From positions 588,874 to 652,873 of the forward strand of contig CAUYUJ010000647.1 of NCBI GenBank assembly GCA_963575745.1: a stretch of 64,000 bases of DNA, given 5' to 3'. How positions within the stretch are numbered: the stretch's first letter is position 1; each line of letters begins with the position of its first letter. Shown one piece after another: positions 1 through 10,945 of the stretch. A program made the position numbers and the translations under genes. The DNA is from Prorocentrum cordatum. Lineage: Eukaryota > Sar > Dinophyceae > Prorocentrales > Prorocentraceae. Below the pieces are notes generated by a model, which had not been told where the DNA came from, did not search any database, and saw only the letters and a program-made list of their open reading frames with translations.

Positions 1-519
1 TTTGCCCCGACCATCGGCCCAGAGAGCGGGGCGGATTTGAGTGAATATCGCGGGATGCACATGGAGGCGCGCGAAAAGTGTTAGCAGGTATGTCGTAGTG
101 CGGCCGGCTAAATCCCAGCACTTTCGGTACTTGTGATCATAATGGGTGCCCATCTCATGTACCGCCACTCTTACCTTGGGTGGGACACGCGGAAGTGCGA
201 GGAGCAGGACCTACGATCGATGCGAATGGACGTGCCTTGATGGAGCTGATGGACGACGTCCACAAGTTTGGCAGGAACGGATGATTCAATGGCATTTGGC
301 GGATCGATTTCGTGTTGGTGCGTAGGCAAGGGGGTGATGGTCACGCGTCGGGACTTCGGCTGGACCTCCCAATAAGTTTGGGCGGCTACAGGGGCCACAG
401 GCCGTTCGAGACCCGCGTACTCGCTGGAGCCAGAACAGGACCTCAGAGACAAGCTGGGCGATGCAGATGGCGGCGGGAGATCCTGTTGGCGGACCTAGCG
501 AAGGCCCGGAGGGAGCAGG
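1..519. other. Unassigned sequence upstream of a LINE remnant
   Basis: Only short overlapping open frames are seen, with no recognisable motif. By position it could be the decayed upstream part of the LINE that follows, but no endonuclease motif is visible. Confidence 0.3.
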
Positions 520-1780
520 ATGGCGACGGCAATTCGGCGCAGGTGCCCAGTCGTGTTGTTGAGTTCCGGAGCGAAGTATAGGCAGGTATCGAGGAAAGGG
601 GTCTGCGTGATAATTGGACCGACATATGGAAATTTGAACTTGTACGAAACACCCACGGCGTACTTCGCAGCGCTGGAAGGAGCGATGGTCGACTCAGCGC
701 TGCACGACTACATCGAGCCCCCCGTCAAGAGTGGAAGCGGGAAACCAGCGCTCGACGAGCCCACGGTTGAGCTGGCAAAGACGAAGCAGGCTTGGCAAAG
801 ACAGCTTAGCGCAGTACCCGATAGGGCTAATTGGCTTAGGCACTACATCCAGAATCTGTTCAATGAAGCATCGAGGGCAGCAGCGGCGGCGATCAGGATT
901 GATGAGAGAAAGAGGACGGCGGCGCTGGTGGACGTTGCTGAGCGGGCTGCTGGCCAGAATAATCTGATGTGGTTCCACGCAATAGACAACAAGTTGGCCC
1001 CGAGGCCACCGGCCCCCATCAGGACAGTGGCGGACCCTGTGCCGGGTCTGCCACGCTCCGATGCCGAGCAAGACGAGGAGGTCCAATGCAGAGTATCTCT
1101 GACTCGAGTGACGGACAGGCGACGATGCTAGAGGATGCGCCGCTGCGGACAGGTGGAGCTGGCAGAAGCTATGATAGGATGCCACAGATATAACTACGAC
1201 GACGTCAAGCATTTCATCATGGGCCTCCTCAGCATTGAGGGCGGACCGACACTGCAAGTGCATGCAGGTGGGCCCCCTGTGGGGGCGATAGCTGAGACGT
1301 GGGAGCTGGCGATCGACTTAGTCGTGGCGCCGCCGCGCCAGGTGTCGAACGCGCCCCAGGCGCTGGGTGCTGCCCCGCAGAGTGTAAAGGATGGTGAGAC
1401 GATGCTTCTGCGCATGTCGAAGGGTGACGGGAGCTCGGCGGCGAACGATTACAGGGCCATTAATTTGCTTGGCCGCGTGGGCAAAGCGTGCGCGAGGGTG
1501 GCCGCGCGTGTCGCGCTGCGAGAAATGGCTCGCAATATATCACCCACGCAGTTTTGAGCTATGCCTTGGAGAGGTTCTCGTTCGTGATGCGGTGGCTGTG
1601 GCAGTGGGGGCCATCGCGCGGCATCAGAAGGCGCGTGGAGTTTAATCGAGAGGGTGGTCGGCTGACGCGCCGCTCGCGATCTTGACGGCGCCGACTGACC
1701 TGTGGAAGGCCTTTGACAAGGTGCGATGCGAGGATATTCGGATCTGCTTGGCGGAGACGGGAAGCGCCATCTCGAAATGA
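520..1780 (+). pseudogene. LINE (non-LTR retrotransposon) reverse transcriptase remnant
   Basis: Three frames read in order look like the linker and N-terminal reverse-transcriptase part of a dinoflagellate-type LINE. From 520 to 1131 there is an Ala/Arg-rich linker. From 1135 to 1557 comes a region with the block NDYRAINLLGRVGKACARVA, matching the 'DYRPI.LL...K' motif that opens LINE reverse transcriptases. From 1682 to 1780 the block DLWKAFDKV matches the first catalytic-Asp motif (D-x-x-x-A-F-D-x-V). The frame changes at least twice and a TGA ends the last block at 1780, so it is broken. The YADD box and the rest of the domain are missing, because GC-rich repeats follow directly. The motif match is seen; the family assignment rests on recall of dinoflagellate LINEs. 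Confidence 0.7.
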
Positions 1781-2074
1781 GCAGGCGATGGGAGTTCGTC
1801 AGCGATATTGAATAAGAAATAGTTCAAGAACGCACTCGCGAGGGACAGCTGGCTCGCGATCGCGAGGGGTAGTTTGTTTGGCGGGTTCCCCAGCAATAGG
1901 CGCTTCGCCCCGAAAACTGAGATGTGGAAACCGCATGTTGGAGACCACCCCGTTAGAAATGAGTCTCTCGCTCGAGACATCTTCGACCAATGAGCTACTG
2001 AGCTCGCTCGCGAAATCTACCCAATCTCTCTGCCATGCGCGTTAAACCTGCCATGCGGCTTCAGAAATCAAGCA

Positions 2075-2225
2075 GGGCAGGCGATCATCATCCTCGTCAT
2101 CATCATCATCGCCATCCGCACCACCACCGTCATCGTCAGCATTAGCAGCAGCATCGTCATCATCGTCGTCGTCACCGTCGTGGACAGCGTCGCCGTTCTC
2201 GCCATCGCCATCATCATCGCCAGTG
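2075..2225. repeat. CAT/CGT trinucleotide microsatellite
   Basis: Imperfect catcatcatcgtc repeats. Read on the - strand they give an Asp-rich open frame that is a repeat artefact. Confidence 0.85.
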
Positions 2226-2249
2226 TCATTGCCATCGCTGACTGCCCCG

Positions 2250-2660
2250 CGACGCAATGCGCGACGCACGCGACGCGCAGAGCGCATGGCGCGCCCCCCG
2301 GCGCGCAAATGGCCATGTAGATACGTGCACCACGCGCGAACCATACTCATGCCGCACATCTCCCCGCCCGCCCCCCTCCCCCCCCCGCCCGCGGGGCGCG
2401 CCCCGCGCGCCCGCCGCGCGCCCCCCCCGGCCCATCGCCCCCAGAACGCGCCCCACGCGCCCGCCGTGCGCCCCGCCGCCCGCCCCCCCAGAGCGCGCCC
2501 CGCGCGCGCGCCGTGCGCCCCCCGCCCAGCGCGCGCCCTGCGCGCGCAGCCGCGCGCGCGCTCGCAGCAGCGCGCGGGCGCGCACAGACGCGAGGGCACA
2601 CGCGCGCACGAGCGCGCGTGCACGGGCCAGGCGCAACACCTGACCAAATCGAGCGCAGGC
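2250..2660. repeat. GC-only low-complexity tract (CGCGCCCC-rich)
   Basis: Almost pure G/C with repeated cgcgcccc and gcgcgc words. Several Ala/Arg/Pro-rich frames on both strands come from this composition and are not genes. Confidence 0.85.
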
Positions 2661-3120
2661 CACCACTGACATATGCTAATTACCGACGGCAACCATCTGG
2701 GCATGCAGCGATCGAACCCCATGCTCGCGCATGCACCTTGCGTGCAACTCCATGCGCGCGTGCGCGCGCGAGCTCAGAGAAGCGGCGCTCCCCGTTCTTG
2801 CGCGGAAATGTCTGCGGGCGAGGGGCGACGCGAGGATGGCGATGGAGCAGCTGCGCGGGGGCATGTGCGATGTGAAGAAGGGCCTTCTCACGCGCGAACC
2901 TACGGATGAGGTGTGCGTCAGGGGGGGGGGGGGGGGGCGAGACGAGCAGGGAGGGGCGGTGGGCCCTGGCCTCGTCGTCGTGGTCTGCGTCCGTTCGGTG
3001 GCGAAGCTAGCGGAGGTGCAGGGGGCGCAGGAATTCGAGGCCATCGAGGTGCACTTTGACCCGCGCTGAAGAACATCAGATGCGCGGCCGCGCTTGAGGA
3101 GGAGCACTGCCAGAACATAG
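2661..3120. other. No recognisable gene; GC-rich with a G homopolymer near 2922-2938
   Basis: Nothing beyond low-complexity GC-rich DNA is seen. It separates the two LINE-derived blocks. Confidence 0.4.
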
Positions 3121-5035
3121 ATGCGTCTCACCTCGTGTTCCAGGACGACCTGCTTTCCTTTTCGGGCGTGGATGGCGACCCGCGCAACGGGCGTCGTGGC
3201 ATGGCAGAATGGCGATTGCTGTCCGAATTACCTCGGGGCGCGCGTCAGGTTCCCAGGCGCGCAGCTGGGGGCCGCGGGCGCGCGCCAGGTAACGGGGCCC
3301 AGGCATTGAGCGCCGCGCGTGCCAGTCTACTTCGCCGCGCGTCCAAGGCGGGCTTCATCCCAGCGTTGAAGACAAGGCTGTGGAAGGTGCCGGTGAGATT
3401 GGCGTGCCTTTGCTGCCTCGAGGTTGCCGGCCTTGCCAAGTGATGGCTGAATCGGCTGGGGGCGCGGCTGTTTCGCAAGCTTCGCAAACTACTTCATTGT
3501 GCAGCGCGCGTCGCCAGGAGTCCAAATCGCGAGGTTCGGCGCGCGGCAAGGACCCCGGCGGTCGCGAGCAAGTTGTCGTTGAGGTGGTGGAGGCATGCGT
3601 TGCGGCCGGCATTCCGCGGGCCGAGCGGGGACATGCGCGACCCCGCGCCGGCCGTCCGCGCAGTAATCCGCGGACGGTTCCCCCTCGACGCGGCGGGGAT
3701 CAGGGTGCCGACGGGAATTCTGGCGCTGCTGAAGGAGGACGTGGGTCACTGTTGGCAGGCGGCGGATGCGCGCGAGCAGCTTGCGGCGCGCCGCCGCTTC
3801 CCTGTGCGCGGCGGCCAGCCTGGGCTGGCTGGGCCTTGGTTGAGGTGGCTCGCGACCGTGGGGCCTCGGTGCTTTAAGCGCGCCCTCGCCTTCGCGGGCG
3901 AGGCCGGCGCGACTGCTGGGGCCCGGGCCGCCGCGCGGTCGGAATGCGACGTTTGCGGTCAAGACTGCCACGGAGAGAAAGGATTCGCAAGTCATCGACG
4001 CGCGGCGCGCAGGGCCGCTGCGAGTCCGACGGGGCTCTTATCCGAATAATGCCGGGAAGATCAGATATGCCCGTTCTGCAGGGCAGATTTGCGAGGAAAG
4101 ACGCGCTTAGCAGACGCGTTTTTTCTGAAGCGATGCCCGGTGCATCCAGACGGCGTTCTGGCTCGAGCACCGTGGGGGGGCGGCCCCTTGCCGCGGCGGC
4201 CCCCCCTGCCCCCGCTTGTTCTCGGGGGCCGAAGTCCCGGCCGATCGGGGGGCGAAGGCGGCGCCGACGGGGGGCCGGAAAAGGGCTGCGGCTGCGGCGG
4301 GCGAGGGGGCCGAGGCAGGGGGGGGGGCAGGCGACGTTGTGAGGCCGCTGGGCAAGGCATCGGCGCGGCTGGCGCTGCGGCGTGAGGGCGTCGCGAGGGC
4401 GCCCCGCCGCGGCGACAATTTCGTCGCCCCGCTCGAGCCGCGCGACGAGATGGAGGCGGCGCTGGGCCAGGCCCTGGCGAATTGCGAAGAAGAGGGCGGC
4501 GAGGCGAGGGGGGTGCGCAGGGGGCGGGCCAGGCCGCCATGGGCAACCCGCTGGGCAAGAGGCCAGATGCGCTGGCGAGAGCGGCCGTCTTCAGCATCGC
4601 GGAGGCCGTGGAGGCCGACGAGGGGCAAGTGGCGGCGGCGGCGGACCAGGGCACGGGGCCGCAGGGGGCGAAGCAGGCGATCGAGGCGGTACTCCGCGTG
4701 GGCGAGCTGGTGCAGGGCCCGTCAGTGAAGTTCGTGGCCGCGAAGTGCTTCCGCGCGAAAGCCAAGGGCGGGGTGGGCGACGACGAGGCCGTGGGCGCGG
4801 GGGGGGGGTGAAGTGGATCTTCGCAGTCAACCACGACTCAACTCTGAAGGAGGCGCTGGAGGTCTCGAGGATGAATGCGGCGCTCGAGGCAACGGGCGTG
4901 CAGGTGCAACGCAACATCGCCATTCGCTCGAGGGCGGCAGAAGACGTGAGGGCGTTGGCCTTCAAGGGGGGCAAGACGAGGGTCTCGGGCAGGGGTGGGG
5001 GGAAGCTGAGGAGAAAGTGAGCGATACGGTTGTGG
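3121..5035 (+). pseudogene. LINE ORF C-terminal region with zinc-finger-like motifs (remnant)
   Basis: The frame 3573-4049 has the Trp/Arg-rich character of the region after the RT in dinoflagellate LINEs and carries CDVCGQDCHGEKGFASH, a C-x2-C...H finger. After an in-frame TAA at 4047-4049 the same frame continues with CPFCRADLRGKTRLADAFFL and a later Cys (to about 4160), a second finger-like unit. Such paired Cys fingers at the C-terminus are known from LINE ORF2-type proteins. From about 4200 to 5020 the frame is Ala/Arg/Gly-rich and fades into low complexity. It may be the far end of the same element as the RT remnant at 0.5-1.8 kb, split by inserted repeats; that is inference. Confidence 0.5.
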
Positions 5036-5620
5036 CTTCGCTATTCCGCCTTCCTCCCCCTCCCATCGGATCACCCCTTCCCTTTGGTTTCCACTGCCGT
5101 CCTCAGGCCCTCCGCCAGTAGGCAGTAGGCAAGCGAATTAGTTTTCGAACTCGGCGGTGTGAGGCGAGGTTGGGCCGCGCTAAATTGTGGAGGCCGCAGC
5201 GCCCCTCTCCACCAGGGGAGGGGAGGGCCGCCCTTGCAAGTGCCGCGTCTGCACAGGCGGGGGTGCGCGGGAGCGGGGTTGGGGGACAGCTGCCTCGTCG
5301 CCCCGTGCCCGCCCTCCTTTCGGGCGCCGACCGACTTCGGGTCGCTCCGCGCAATTTTTGAGCGGTTGTCCTGTCGCCCCCGCAAAACTCTCTAGTAAAT
5401 GAGAATAGCGACGAACAAAAGGAACGGCGGTGGAAAGCGGCGGAAGTAAAGAGGCGCCCCCGGTTGGTGACAGCATTTTTGGGTTCAGGGTTTCCGGAAT
5501 CGGCCATGTGGCAGGCCGCTTCCCAGGCGTTGCCGTCTCGCTGGCGCCACGGCGCCGCCGTCGAGCCTCTCGTGGGGCCGTCCCACGGGACGAACAAGCG
5601 CAGCGTCCAGTTCTTCGGTC
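5036..5620. other. Unassigned, includes a short repeat shared with 48.48-48.56 kb
   Basis: No gene is seen. The block from GGCGGAAGTAAA (5439-5450) to GTTTCCGGAATCGGCCA (5490-5506) recurs with the same 40-base spacing near 48480-48547, so a short dispersed repeat is present here. Confidence 0.45.
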
Positions 5621-5624
5621 TTCG

Positions 5625-5820
5625 ATCCTCGATCATCGGCATTCGGCTCTCGTTTCTCGACCGTCGATCCTCGAACCCCCGATTCTCGATCCCCGTGCCT
5701 CTACCCTCGAACCCTTGGACCCTTCAACCCTCGAGCCTTCGAGCCCTGGTCGTCGAACTTTCGACCCCCTCGACCCCTCGACCCTCAACCCTCGAACCTC
5801 GAATCCTCGACCCCTCTTTG
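5625..5820. repeat. Degenerate tandem repeat of CCTCGAxCC words
   Basis: Runs such as ccctcgaaccc, cgatcctcga and cgacccctcgac are repeated throughout. No coding signal is seen. Confidence 0.75.
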
Positions 5821-6069
5821 GCACGCACGAAATGGACAGCGAACGTCATCCCAAAACAACGTCTGCCGCTGTTGGGCGTGCCACACCAGCCTCAAATGCA
5901 CAACGCCCGCGGGCCTAGGTCCCTCGATTTCCCGTGCCCCACTCGGCCGAGGGTCGCTCTTTGGTGCTGGCCAAGGCTCGCTTGGCGAGTGCTGCGGGCG
6001 AAACGTGTTTGGCGAGGCTCCACCCCCAGCTGCGCGTTGAGCTCGGCGCGCTGCGCGCCAACGGAGGAT

Positions 6070-6150
6070 GAGGACGAGGAGGACGAAGACGAAGACGAGG
6101 AGGAGGAGGAAGAGGAAGAGGAGGAGGAGGAGGAGGACGACCATAGTAAA
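6070..6150. repeat. GA-rich (GAGGAGGAC) microsatellite
   Basis: Purine-only repeat that gives Glu-rich or Leu-rich frames on either strand. Confidence 0.8.
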
Positions 6151-6659
6151 CCAACGCTTCATCACCGATATCGCGATAGACCCTCCTTCCAAGTTCTGCT
6201 TTCATAGGCCCCATACACGGATTCATTTTCAGTGAAAGGGAGTGCCCCGTTGGAAACCAGCCACTGAAAAAAGTCTTGAACATTACTTCTGGGACTGAAG
6301 CGCCGCGAATCACGCTTATTGTTGCGGTTTGACGATCCTGAATCGTACCAGACCGCCGTCCTTCGGACTTCAGCACCACGAATCAACGTAACTGTTGCGC
6401 CCAGGTAATCCGACATCATACCACAACAACATTTTTGTGACGTCCGCCATGATAATTCTTTACGCTTCGCGTATCCCCACCAGCCCATCTCAAAACAGCA
6501 ACTCTTGCGAAGCATGCCGGCAGTCGTGTTTTTCAGGCGTGTTTCCGCCTGCCCCCGCATATCTCCCCTGTTCCTCCTTCCTCCCGCCTCCTTGTACATC
6601 CTCCTTGTGGTGGGAGCGGGAGAAGGACGAGGCGGAGGAGGAGGGAGAGAAAGCGCTCC

Positions 6660-7085
6660 TCGTGGTTTGAGTCGTTTGGGGTTTCTCGTCCTGGTGTGAG
6701 TCGTTCGGGCCCTTCTTCCTGGTGTGAGTCGTTCGGGCTCTTCGTGGTGTGAGTCGTTCGGGCTCTTCGTCCTGGTGTGAGTCGTTCGGGCTTCTCGTGG
6801 TGTGAGTTGTTCGGGCCCCTCGTCCTGGTGTGAGTCGTTCGGGCCCCTCCTCCTGGTGTGACTCGTTCGGGCTCCTCGTGGTGTGAGTCGTTCGGGGCCT
6901 TCGTCGTGGTGTGAGTCGTTCGGGCTCCTCGTGGTGTGAGTCGTTCGGGCGCCTCGTCCTGGTGTGAGTCGTTCGGGCCCCTCCTTCTGGTGTGAGTCGT
7001 TCGGGCTCTTCGTGGTGTGAGTCGTTCGGGCCCCTCGTCCTGGTGTGAGTCGTTCGGGCTCCTCGTGGCGTGAGGCGTTCGGGCA
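6660..7085. repeat. Minisatellite, units of 24 and 27 bp around GGTGTGAGTCGTTCGGGC
   Basis: The word ggtgtgagtcgttcggg recurs about fifteen times, separated by tcctcg, tcgtcct or tcttcc variants. The spacing is almost always a multiple of three. This keeps a long - strand frame open (6162-8033, 623 codons) that reads as Arg/Thr/His/Pro repeats. I treat this frame as a by-product of the unit length, not a gene. Confidence 0.9.
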
Positions 7086-7410
7086 CCTCGTCCCCTTTTG
7101 GGGCGTCTTGGGGGCCTCTTGGCGGCCCCAGGGGCTTCTAGGAGCGTCTTGGGTGCCTTGGGGGAGCCTCTTCGGGCCTCTTGGGAGCCTCTTGGAGGCG
7201 TTTGGGGCGTCTTGGGGGCCTCTTGGCGGCCCCAGGGGCTTCCAGGAGCGTCTTGGGTGCCTCGGGGGAGCCTCTTGGGGCCTCTTGGGGGCCTCTTGGG
7301 GGCATCTTGGGGGCCTCTTGGAGGCCTCTTGGGGGCCTCCTGGGGGCCTCTTGGGGCCATCTTTGGGCCTCTTGGTGCCTCCTGGGCGCTTCTTGGGGCC
7401 ATCGTGGAGG
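7085..7410. repeat. GGCCTCTTGGGGGCC-type tandem array
   Basis: Imperfect 15-18 bp units of cttgggggcctcttggg. The same kind of array recurs at about 16.55-16.93, 18.58-19.13 (opposite strand), 46.40-46.88 and 62.49-63.09 kb, so this is one dispersed repeat type. Confidence 0.85.
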
Positions 7411-7412
7411 GG

Positions 7413-7625
7413 ATGGATCAAAGAAGAGGGGAGCTTCAATGAGCGCTGCCCCCTCAGAAGGGCAAAATGAGCCCAAACCCTTCGTAAAATCAATGATTTT
7501 GCCTTGAAGGAAGAGGAGAGCTGTAATGAGCGCTGCCCCCTCAGAAGGCCAACATGGGACCCAAACCGTAGTACAATCAATGATTTTGGCTTCAAAGAAG
7601 AGGAGAGCATTTTTTCTGGTCCTCC
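7413..7625. repeat. Tandem repeat, ~82 bp, two and a half copies
   Basis: Each copy has an aagaagaggagagc start, a block gagcgctgccccctcagaag, and a near-palindrome around aatcaatgatttt. Copies begin near 7420, 7505 and 7597. Confidence 0.8.
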
Positions 7626-7859
7626 CCGTCGGGGCCAGAATCCTCGTGAGGGGTGTCGTTTTTTAGCCCTCCCAGGAGTCGAAAAGGACCCCCCTGACCA
7701 CCCGCGAAAGGACCTCTCCAGGCCCAGGGGGAGGGGGTAATTAGGGGGAGGGGTAAACCCCTCCCCGAAGGGGAAGGAGGGTTGAGAACAGAGCGGGCTC
7801 TCTAAACCACTCACGCCCAAAGGGCTGGTGGGATTTTTGAAACGGCTGCAAGCTTTTAA

Positions 7860-8375
7860 ATCGAATGTGCGATGCGCTGAAAGGAGAACCACATGTTGAA
7901 AAATGAGTCGCCCCCAACCATTGCAGCTCTTGCAGAAATATTCAAGGTGTGCGCGGCGCCAAGGCGAAAACCGCACGTTGAAAACGACATGCCCTCCACC
8001 TGTGAAGCGTTTGCAATTTGTTACCACGAACAATCGCGGCGCCAGGGCGCGAGCTACATTATGAGAGCGACCCGCCCTCCATCCGTGAATCCTTGCAACG
8101 TTTTATAACGAATGTGCGCGGCGCTCAGGCGAGAACACCATTTTGAAAACGACTTGCCCTCCATTGACCGTGATGCTCTGGGCTCTGGCAATGTGTGAAA
8201 GACAGATGTGCGGGGGCCAAGGCAAGAGTCACGTTTTGAAAACCTCCCGCCCTCCATCCGTGAAACCTTTTGCAAATCTTGAGAGGGAATGTGCGCGCCG
8301 GCAGAGCGATAACCACATTTTGAAAACAACCCGCACTCCATCCGTGCAGTTGCTGCAGCTCTGTAAGCTTCAGGA
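7860..8375. repeat. Tandem repeat, ~85 bp, about six diverged copies
   Basis: Each unit has a gaatgtgcgcggcgc-type block, then accacattttgaaaac, then gccctccatccgtgaa. The copies vary by substitutions and short indels. Confidence 0.8.
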
Positions 8376-8629
8376 TCATAGATGGTGGGGAAGTCTCAGG
8401 CGAGACGCCCGGCCCGCCGTTTCGACTGGCCTCGGGGTGGAAGACGAGGACGAGGAGGAGGGGCCGACGGCTCCTTCGCGCCCTTGGAAACGAGCTCCTC
8501 CGTGACGACCGCCCCCGAGGAGGCCCTGCTGCACCACCTGCTGCCCCGCGGCGACCCCCTTGCCGGCGGCACGCCGGCGGCGGGCCGCGGCGGCGGGCCG
8601 GTGGCGGCGGCGGAGGACCCGCGGGGGTG

Positions 8630-8900
8630 GAGGGGGTCGAAGTGGCGAGGGTCCCAGATCTCGGAGGGGGGTCGAAAGGGGTCGAAAGGGGTCGAAAGGG
8701 GTCGAGGGAGTCGAGGGTCCGAGCCCAGATTTCCGAGGGGGTCGAGGGAGTCGAGGGAGTCGAGGGAGTCGAGGGAGTTCAGGATCCGAGCCCAGATTTC
8801 CGAGGGAGTCGAGACTGTCGAGGATCCCAGATCCCAGATCTCCGAGAGGCTTCGAGGGGGTCGAGGGGTCGAGGATCGCAGGTCCCAGATCTCCGACGAT
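8630..8900. repeat. Degenerate GGGGTCGA(A/G) tandem repeat
   Basis: Units such as ggggtcgaaagg and gagtcgaggga are repeated. Frames through it are Glu/Ser/Arg repeats and not genes. Confidence 0.8.
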
Positions 8901-9655
8901 GTTTTCTTGGCAGACTTGTTCTTTGTTCAGTCTCCTGCGTTGGGCTCCCGTTTTGAATAGAGCACTCTCCTCGCGCGTCTCCTTCTATCCCCACCCCTCC
9001 TCCCCCCATCCTGCCTCCTGCTTAGCATCGGCCCTCCTTCGTTGGGCTCCCTGTTTGAGAGATTAATGCTCGCGCGTCCGCGTGTCTCCTCTGGCCTCCC
9101 TCCTCTTGCATTCTGCCGCTTGCATGCACGCTTTCTGCTGCGTAGCGGTGGGCACCCGCGTAGCTGGCTGCGTTTCTGTGGGCTCCCTGGGAGGCCCGAC
9201 GCAGTGGGGTCACACGCGCACCCGAACTCGGCCTCACGGCTTCCTGGGGGGTGCTGCCACCTGCGCAACGGTCGTCGCTCCCGTGGGCCTCTGGGAGGCC
9301 CGGCGCCATGGTGTCGCATGCACATCCAGACTAGAGACCTCGCGGCTCCCTGAGGGTGCTGCCATTTGCGCGTCCATGGCCACCTGCACAATTGTCGCCA
9401 CTTTCGTGAGCCCCTCTGCGGCCCTGTGGTGTCATACGCATGATATCACTGGACTGCACTGACATATTCTTGGTTAGATAAGAGCCAGACCCGGAAATCA
9501 AGAGCCGAATCCAGAGCCAGAGCCTGGAAGCATTTCAGACCCAAACACGGAAATTCCGAGGCAACCCAGACACTGGTTCTGAGGGTTCTTGGGTGGGTCA
9601 GGGAGGAATGAGTAGAGGAGGAGGCGGAGGTGGGAGAGGAGCGGGAGGAGGGATA
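8901..9655. other. Unassigned; partial ~100-bp direct repeat
   Basis: A block starting gttgggctccc and followed by ctcgcgcgtc recurs about 100 bp apart (near 8939 and 9041). A ggctccctg...gtgctgccac/at block recurs near 9240 and 9343. No gene is seen. Confidence 0.4.
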
Positions 9656-10215
9656 GCGAGAGGGTTTGTTTTTACTCCCATGGGAACGTTTGTTGTCGCC
9701 CTCGTGGTGGTTTGTTCTTTCCCCTTGGGGGTGCGCTGTTGCAGCCCCTCGAGGAGGTTGTTTTCGCCCCTCGGAGGTTTTGCTTTAGCCCTTCGGAGGG
9801 TTTGGTTTAGCCTTTCGAAGGGTATGTGTTAGCCCTTCGGAGGGTTTGTTTTAGCCCCTCGCACGGTTTGTTAAAACCCTTCGAAGGATTTGTTCAAACC
9901 CCATGTGAGAATGTGTCGTAGCCCCTCGGAGGTTTGTGTTAGCCCCTTGCACAGTTTGTTTTAACGCTTCGGAGGGTTTGTGAAAGCCCCATTTTAGGGT
10001 TTGTTTGAGCCCCTCGGAGTTTGTTTTAGCTCTTCGGAGCGTTTGGTTTAGCCCGTCCAAGGGTTTGTATTAGCCCCTCGGCGGGCTTGTGGCTGCCCCT
10101 CGGCGGGTGTGGTTCAGCCCCTCGGAGGGTATGTTCTCGCCCCATCGGAGGGTTAGTTTTAGGCCCTCGGGGTGCTTGCTGTAGCTCCTCGCAGGGTTTG
10201 TTGAGCCCCCCCCGA
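9656..10215. repeat. Minisatellite of GAGGGTTTGTTTTAGCCCCTCG units
   Basis: About twenty imperfect 20-30 bp units alternate gcccctcgg and agggtttgtt words. The half-unit cctcggagg is itself nearly palindromic. Confidence 0.9.
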
Positions 10216-10474
10216 CTAGATTAGACTAGACATCGTAGACTAGACATCGCGGCTCCCTGGCGCGCGGGCCCAGATTCGAGAAAGACAGACAGCCCTGCGT
10301 GTATAGGGAACTGCAAGAAGGCCCAGATATCAAAGCAGAAGGAAGAGGGGCAGGAAAACGAAACCGTATACGTTCAATACTAGCTCCTCATCCTCCACCA
10401 GTAAGCTGGCGAAAGGCGGGATGCTCATGCCGAAGATGAAGGCGGTAGGTCATGCCCCACATGCGCTTTTAGTG
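10216..10474. other. No feature recognised
   Basis: Short repeats of agactagacatcg near 10222-10247 only. Nothing else is seen. Confidence 0.3.
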
Positions 10475-10720
10475 GAGGAGTCGGAGTCGGTGTCGGTGTC
10501 GGTGTCGTAGTCGTAGTCGGAGTCGGAGTCGGAGTTGGAGGAGGAGGAGGAGGAGGAGGAACCGAGGAGGGAATGACAGACAGTCTGCAACTGCAATAGT
10601 ATATCGGTGCACTTGGCCCATTGCAGCTTGGGTCGTCCGCGTCTCCGAACTACATGCCACTTCCTCGGCTTATTCGTTTTATGCTCGTTCTGATACCGAA
10701 GGAGAAACAATTACGTATGC
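10475..10720 (-). pseudogene. LINE C-terminal tail remnant plus (GTCGGA)/(GGA) microsatellite
   Basis: On the - strand the block RRRGRPKLQWAKCTDI matches the basic 'RRGRPRLQW' tail that I recognise near the C-terminus of dinoflagellate LINE proteins; a related tail occurs on the + strand at 57.85-58.3 kb. The frame then runs into a Ser/Asp microsatellite (10475-10560). Only about 50 codons of likely LINE origin remain. Confidence 0.45.
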
Positions 10721-10724
10721 AAAA

Positions 10725-10945
10725 CTTTCGGAGGTCCGTGCGGATCTCTTGGATCGGCGCTGGATCCCCTCTCCCTGGCGCCCCGAGCGCGCCAGGGGCC
10801 AGGGGCGGCACCAGATGAGCAGCCAGGTGTCCCGCGCCGATCCAATAAATCTGCTCGGAAATCCGAGAATCCAAGAATCCGAGGAATCCGATCCAAGAAT
10901 CCAATCTGTGGGAGAGGGTCGGGATGCGCGCGGACCTACAGTTCA
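10725..10945. mobile_element. Short inverted-repeat element, copy 1 (introner-like family)
   Basis: The left end CTTTCGGAGGTCCGTGCGGA runs into TTGGATCGGCGCTGG (to 10763). The right side carries CGCGCCGATCCAATAAATCT (from 10833), and a terminal-like gcgcggacct near 10929. The middle is rich in CCCTGGCGC/GCGCCAGGG. The ends are inverted repeats of each other, so the unit folds into a hairpin. Related copies are listed at 12.5, 30.9, 34.1, 52.0, 56.0 and 56.85 kb. Short ATCC/GAATCC repeats at 10860-10905 have been inserted near the right end. Confidence 0.65.

Noticed and set aside
2042-2722. Asp-rich and Arg/Ala-rich frames
   Set aside because: Products of the CAT microsatellite and the CGCGCCCC tract.
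6162-8033. 623-codon - strand frame, the longest in the window
   Set aside because: It spans two unrelated minisatellites with unit lengths near multiples of three and has no domain.
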